Source of the DNA: Antedon bifida
Taxonomy: Eukaryota; Echinodermata; Crinoidea; Comatulida; Antedonidae
Assembly: GCA_963402885.1 (NCBI GenBank)
Contig: OY727102.1
Location: 5,022,001-5,086,000, forward strand
Direction: 5' to 3'
Length of the DNA stretch: 64,000 nt
Numbering within the stretch: the first letter of the stretch is position 1; each line of letters begins with the position of its first letter. This document shows positions 57,826-64,000 of this stretch, piece after piece. The notes under the pieces were generated by a model. The model worked only from the letters and a program-made list of their open reading frames with translations. It made no database searches and had not been told where the DNA came from. The position numbers and the translations under genes are program-made.

Positions 57826-60800
57826 GTTTACATTGTCGAATGTTATATTGTAGTGCACAGAATATATTTTAAAATATTACAATAAATTAATATATTTTTA
57901 TTTACACATAGTGATATTAAACAATATGCCTACCTTTCAAACAACATTCCTTGATACGAAAATATTCCAAACCCAAATCACCAACAAATAGGCGTATTTT
58001 ACAGTTATGCATCAATTTAAATTCACTTTCAACACAGTGAAACAAAAACATACTGACTAAAAGATCAAATGCTTTTGGCCACAGTCTAGACATACAGATC
58101 AGAGCTGGGCATCAAGCAAATAATTTTAACAAAATGCATTATAGGCAATTAATTTTTCAGTATATTGAGCCAATTTTGCACAACAGAAATTAGGACTATT
58201 CACGCAATTAAAAATAAAAATATCCAATCTAAAACAGAAAAAGAAACTGATGTTTGAAAATAGAAACAATTAGTCAAATATAACGCTATCATTCTGTAAT
58301 TAATAGAGCAGTAGTATGTGTTAACATTGGCTTTTATATTATTGTATAGGTATAGGTGAGAAAAGAGGGCAAACCCTTCATTTACTGTATATCCCAATAT
58401 CAATCATATACTGTGAAATATCTAAAATATAATTAATGGCCTTACTGTACATCCTGGAGGGAAATTTAAAGCTGTATGTACACAATGTATTATAATAATA
58501 ATGTCTTCATTTAAAATAGCAATGAAGACCTTACTATACATTATACAGTGAATGCCTACTGTACAGTATACACAAGCCACAGTTTGTTTAGTTTGTTGGC
58601 AATTCAGCTTGAATACTGTATGAATGTTACAGAAACAAAATCAAAACAAACTCAGAGTTTATTCGAAAATCGCACACGGAAAAAAAAACAAAAAAGCAAG
58701 CAAATATGTACTATTTTGGAGCCGATAAAAGCCTGATCTGCCATCAAAGGAATGCATGTAGGTACTGTATGGTAGATCAGAGGTACTGTAATAAATCGCT
58801 AACAATACATGTTCTTGATCTTGATAACCTACCATACTATGTATCCTGATCGGCCAAGCAAATCCAGATTAGGTGTTCCAATGTAGACTGTGATGCGATT
58901 TGTATGGATAAAGGGTAGCTCCCGATCTGTTAGTGGGAACTAGGCCTGTATCCCATTGGTTGAATGTAAAATAAAAAGCAGTATGTAAAAGTAAAACCCT
59001 TTTATCAACAAATGAAGCATAAAATTAGTCTAACTGTAATTTCCTTGAGGCACCATACACATACAAAGTCGGGTAGAACAACAAAATCTTTTTTTAGTAA
59101 ACATACTGTAGTATTACTAACGATTATTAAAGGCTTAAAAGTAACAGTAACTGTACATAAAGCATTTTTGGAAATACAATTTGAGCGTGAGTTACCATAC
59201 TTGAAATTAAAGGTCACAACAGAAATCAAATTGTCACAAATTATTTATTATTATGTTATGACATGGTTTTTTAATGATTTAATAATTGCTTTCACAATCA
59301 TCACAGATCATTTATTGGTTAAAAATATGGGTAAAATCAATTTAGAACTGTACTGTATCAAATAAATTTATGGCATTTATCGGTTTATCCAGGTAAGCTA
59401 GGCACGTAATAGACTTAGCAATGTGTGTTTCTTATTGTAATAACTCTAGACCATTTTCTATAGTAATCATAAGTACAGTATTATAACAGAAATACTAATC
59501 ATCAATTTACAATTTACACCTACTTTGTGTAGACCGATATCCCAAAAAAATACATTTCTATACCCAGTCTGTTTGTATTGATTTCTATTGTTAGCATGTA
59601 ATATGTGTGACCTCCATCACAGTCATGACCAATGTTATTTTTACAAAACTAAACTTATCATATTATGTTTATAGTTTTTATCAACCAAAAATTCATTTGA
59701 GTATAATGTAACCTTCACACATCATGTTCCCATAAGGTAGAATATACATAATACTGTCTATACAAAACAGGTCATTAGAAAGAAGTTGTGGCTTTTATGT
59801 GTATGTTAAATGAACATTATGGAAAAGCTTTCCACATCCAAGTAACAGAATAAAAATGATGTTTACTGATAGTATATTAAATATTACATTACCACCCAAG
59901 GTGTAAATTTAATTATGTACAACATTATCAGGATATGTTTTAGGTTGGAAGTACTGTACCAACAACTATTACTTTTGGTGTTGGTTCATCAGTGTAAGCA
60001 AATCTACACAATCATATTTACAAATTTTAATCAATGTATTGTACTGTAAAGTGCCAGGTTCATGTACAGTACTGTATGCATTATCAGTTTGTATCCATAC
60101 CTCCTCAGTGGTTGCACTGATGAGGTACAATATGGTATACTACAAGTACTATTAGGCCTATACTACTGACTACTGTTAGGTTTAGTGAACTTTTCTTTCT
60201 GAAGCCTACTTAAGGCATGGGAGTATCAGTACTAATACTATGGTACATTGTTTTTGCACACATCATACCAGCTAGCCATGTAAATATTTTAAAATGGAAG
60301 TTTTTTCTACAAAATATTATTAGCAATACATACTGAAGTATTCTTAATACAGTACACTACAGATTACTACTACTATAAAAATTGCTTTTTATAGTAAACA
60401 TGATTTGTTTGTTTATATGTCTACTACTGTGTACTGTATGTGTACTTTTCACAATGTACAGTATTCCTCATTTGTACTGATAGTCAATTAGTAGGTTACA
60501 ATCATGATGATGTTCAGTTTACAATTTACTACCATATTAATAACAGAATTACAAAAAATTGAATTTAAGTGCTAGTATATAGATAGTCTAAACATTACTA
60601 GTCGTAAATCTTTGATAACGGCTAAGTCAAAGAACACAAAAAATATGGGTTAGCTAAACCAGAAGAGATGTAATGTAATTAATATTTGTATGTAAAACAC
60701 CGGAAATACTGTATCAACATAAACTATTCAAGTTCAAACTAATCTGCTTATTTACAGTATAGTACATGAGAATCAACATTTTGATTCCAAGATTTGGAAT

Positions 60801-62360
60801 AATTTAGTGAAGATACTGTAGTTAAAAAATAGCACATTATGGATCTTTCACTTTTCTGATGCCATATTGTAGGACCCAAGACTTATTACATCATAAATAA
60901 GTACTATTCGCATTTCTGTTCTTGCTGTTTAGATCCTGTAACACGAATCCCAAATCGATTTAAGGAAATAACTACAAAATTATGTAACTAGTGACTGATA
61001 ATATTTTAAGAAAGCATATTGGGCGAACACACTTCCTTTACACAGTACAGTATACCACAATGCACATCCTGTTGGTATACAGTAGTAGGGTATTCCAGAA
61101 TCAGTTTTGTTAAGGATGGTTTTATACTATAATTTTATAGCAATGATATATCATATCATAATATTCAGCTAGAATGTACAGGTAGACATAAATTTGTTCA
61201 AAATAATTAAAAGTAACAATATTTTTTAAAATGCTACACCTGAAATGTATAAAAAGAAAAATTAGTTACAGTAAATTGAGATTCAATTTACCTGTTGTGT
61301 TGCCAATCACCCAGCCTACCTCTAATGTATTTTCATTATTATTTTAAACAACACATCAATCAAGATTACAGTACATTGTACAGCCCACCAACCATGCATA
61401 TTATTATCATCATTTATTTATAATCAATCATGATGAAAACGTTAAAATTATTAATCAATAAATCCAGTAACTAAATAATAACAATAAAACGGTGTACAAA
61501 AATTTAGCCTACACCACCCACCCTCACCCAGCTAGCTCTCTACGTACAATCACTAAGTTCTGCATTTTTTTAAACATTAAAATAGAGGCGTACTATTCAT
61601 AAGGTCTTATATAGTCAAATGCATTTAGTTTTATACAAATATACATAGGCTTTAGCTACATTATCCTACTGCGTATTGCTACTGTGAAAAATAAATAAGG
61701 AAGGATGCAAGGCCAGGCTAGCCTCTATCGCAAGCCCATCATGTATTCTAGGCCTGTAGTATTTTGGAGCTACGCTATACACTTAGCGCTAATATTCAAC
61801 GATAAAATGTGTTTCCTTCCAAACAAAATGACACATTGCTTACAATACAAACGTAGAACACTACTCCAAGTATCTATTTTTACTCACCAAGCAAAGTTGT
61901 AGACAAACTACGTTGAATGTTGTCGTAGACAGTTTGTGCTATTTTTAGTCAAAAACAACTCAGACCTTTCGGAATACCACCACTGATGAAAATGTCTGTT
62001 AACTTCCCAATCATGTTAGTGTTCATCCGCGGATTGGTTTTTCCAACATAAGCCTCATAAGTATATTTATTCAAACATTTTAAATAATAGGACATTTTTC
62101 AAACAAAACAATTAATTCTAGAATTATACTTAATCATACTTGAACTGTTTCATTTAAATGTATGTGTTTTAGAAGGATTTGTTAACGGACTTATTTTCCT
62201 AATTTGCCCCATAATATATGCAAATTTCAGAGCAATCGATGTCCTATTTTGAGGAGGTGGTTTCCCGAAATTATAGTAGCATGTTTACATCGTTTATTTT
62301 ACAAATATCGCATCTCGAAATTAAGCGATTTTACATAAAACATAATTTGATATATAACTG
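57826..62360. other. AT-rich non-coding sequence with TACTGTA words
   Basis: Rich in short self-complementary TACAGTA/GTACTGTAC words, which also occur throughout the window. No exon or RNA gene recognised. A 117-codon plus-strand ORF at 59012-59365 has the composition of random AT-rich DNA and no recognisable domain. Confidence 0.4.
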
Positions 62361-62384
62361 GTTAGTTTAGAGAAGTTGCCATTT

Positions 62385-62545
62385 TGTTTCTTCAATACAT
62401 ATTCAAGATATTTTTTTTAGTAGCGCTGGCAACCGATTTACGTCATTGCTTTAGTTGGAACATGCGTCATCAAACCATATTTGGGAAATGCCTAATCTTG
62501 AAAATCTTTGATGGCGCACTTAAAATTATTTTGGCTAACAGGACC
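62385..62545 (-). promoter_or_regulatory. Promoter-like cluster
   Basis: The minus strand carries CCAAT (near 62545), TGACGCATG, AATGACGTAAAT (a CRE-like TGACGTAA), GTTGCCAGCGCTAC (RFX-like) and ACAAAATGGCAAC (YY1-like) within about 160 bp. The first in-frame ATG there is followed by a stop after six codons. It is a candidate distal MEF2 start region; inferred only from motifs. Confidence 0.2.
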
Positions 62546-63492
62546 AATGAATTAATATAGTAATTGTATTTTACTATTCGTTTTAACAGATATAATGATT
62601 TGTCTGCGATTTAAAAAAAGAATATGTTTTAAACGTTGAAAGGTCTATTTCAAATTTATATTATTTTGTCTCTGTATGATTTTCTATCTTAGTTTTAATA
62701 CAGTATAACAACATACCAAATATACATCCAAGTCAATTTATATACATTACACACAAACAACAACATGTTTGAAATAACATATATTTTGGTGACAAATCTT
62801 TTTAAACAATTAAATCAATTTATAATATTATACAAAAAAATACTAGAGATTGTGGTTCAGGCTGCCAGAGTAACCAACCAGAAGAGAAATGTATATTATT
62901 TAATCAAGTCTTTTGGATTACAATTTTGTTGATCAATCTTTTTTTTCTATCTTGATTTAAAGATGTAATGTCCTACTAGTGGAAACAAAGCTTTAGATGA
63001 ATTCTGGTTGACCTCATTCACAATACTCATGTACTGACGTATTTACAATTTCTGGCATGCAATTTGGCATACCAGTAATATTATATTGCATCATCATTAT
63101 ATTTTATTTACCATTTATACAGATAAAAATACATTTAAAAAAAAATAAAATAAACTGTAACTACCTAGTCGTTTAGTATCAAAGCAAATTTTACTAATAT
63201 ACAATAACGTCTTCTTCGATAATAATCATAATGTACTGTCTCAGTCTTATTACTAAATAAACTCGACTCCAGTATAAGTACTTCCTTAAACTAACTTAAA
63301 AACCTTTACTGGCTTTAAGAAACCTTTACTGGGCTTAGAAAACCCTGGGCTTAAGATAACTTTCAATCAGGGAAGAATCACTCTTCCCTGCCTCCAATCA
63401 AAATGAGTTGGTCTTTATTTATTTAATATATTTTTTGAAAGACAATACCAATTTGAACTATGAGTCATTTGTGCAAGTTTGATAATGTTAAA

Positions 63493-63552
63493 CTACAGTA
63501 AAATCCCTCCTTTGGCACAACCTTATAAAGGAGGCACCATTTTACCGTAATG
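63493..63552 (+). repeat. Second copy of the TACAGTA(G/A)AA element end
   Basis: TACAGTAAAATCCCTCCTTT, then GGCACAACCTTATAAAGGAGGCACC, parallels the 14563 copy (TACAGTAGAACCCATCCTTT, then GGGACACCCCTATAAGGGGACAC). Both contain an internal short inverted repeat around TATAA. No partner end seen. Confidence 0.55.
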
Positions 63553-64000
63553 ATCCAATGTTATTGCATAATATTTGTGCTATATAATTCATTATGTTTA
63601 TGTCAAGTAGTAAATGATACTATAACAACCTCTGATATACCCTGTGCTCTTAGATATAACTTGTGCTTTACATTTCATTACACTATTTAATATAAAATAT
63701 AAGTTTAGAATACCTGATAAAAGGTGTAGGGAAAAAGAAAAAGGGACTCTATCAAATGTTTTTATTTTAACAAAATGTGAATTCGAGTTCTAGGTCGACA
63801 TAAGCCTACAGTAATTAACTTAATTGGATAAACTGGCATAGACCATATTCTTTCAAGGAGTTCATACAGTTTAATATGAATTTATAGTCTACCAATGCAT
63901 CACTTTTTCTGTTGGTAGTACAGCACCGTTACATTTAAGAGGTAGTAGAGTGTTTTATTTGTAAATGAACCTGATGCTGCCGATTCAATCACGTTCCTTC
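63553..64000. other. Non-coding sequence at the window edge
   Basis: AT-rich sequence without recognisable features. Confidence 0.4.

Noticed and set aside
59012-59365. 117-codon plus-strand ORF
   Set aside because: Lys/Ile/Thr-rich as expected from random AT-rich DNA; no domain, no splice context, and an antisense ORF is open over the same bases.

Overview
This is a window of AT-rich animal nuclear DNA. It shows spliced exons with GT..AG borders, long introns, a tRNA-derived SINE and many small hairpin DNA transposons. There is no prokaryotic organisation, and nearly every long open reading frame is chance or low complexity. The one gene that can be reconstructed is a minus-strand MEF2 (myocyte enhancer factor 2) orthologue. 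Its protein sequence, the single broad MEF2 type and the repeat vocabulary (frequent AGGCCTA words, TTA/TAA-flanked hairpin elements) suggest a marine invertebrate deuterostome such as an echinoderm. That placement is inference, not proof.

The MEF2 coding region runs right to left from an ATG at 43294 to a TAG at 10365-10367. I read nine coding exons: 43294-43241, 42844-42641, 29496-29365, 28106-27824, 24095-24027, 18226-18039, 12553-12448, 12166-12016 and 10620-10365. All junctions are phase-compatible. The sum is 1443 nt, or 480 residues plus stop. The protein has the MADS box, the MEF2 domain, a long Ser/Pro/Gln-rich activation region and the conserved C-terminal end with a phosphorylation-dependent sumoylation motif and a basic nuclear-localisation cluster. 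The ATG exon continues upstream into a splice acceptor at 43388, so the promoter and at least one 5' untranslated exon lie further right. They may lie inside the window but are not identified with confidence.

Layout. 1-10.1 kb: beyond the MEF2 3' end, with repeats, a Helitron-like element (about 4.34-5.61 kb), a 75-bp minisatellite (6.4-6.7 kb) and a very AT-rich stretch. 10.1-43.4 kb: MEF2 3' UTR, exons and introns; the introns carry hairpin MITEs (15.9, 28.2, 33.3, 41.9, 42.5 kb), a tRNA-derived SINE (32.9 kb), minisatellites and a few GC-richer unique patches. 43.4-64 kb: upstream of the ATG exon, with no recognisable coding exons; it holds a possible 7.3-kb region bounded by inverted repeats (44.08-51.39 kb), hairpin and PLE-like repeats, a second copy of the 28-kb hairpin element (56.9 kb), and a GC-richer patch near 57.6-57.8 kb that could be a 5' exon or regulatory element.

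No wholly new system is evident. The strongest observations are the complete MEF2 gene model, including two short exons that simple ORF finding misses; a fourfold SP-repeat expansion in its activation domain; and several families of TTA/TAA-flanked hairpin elements inside and around it.
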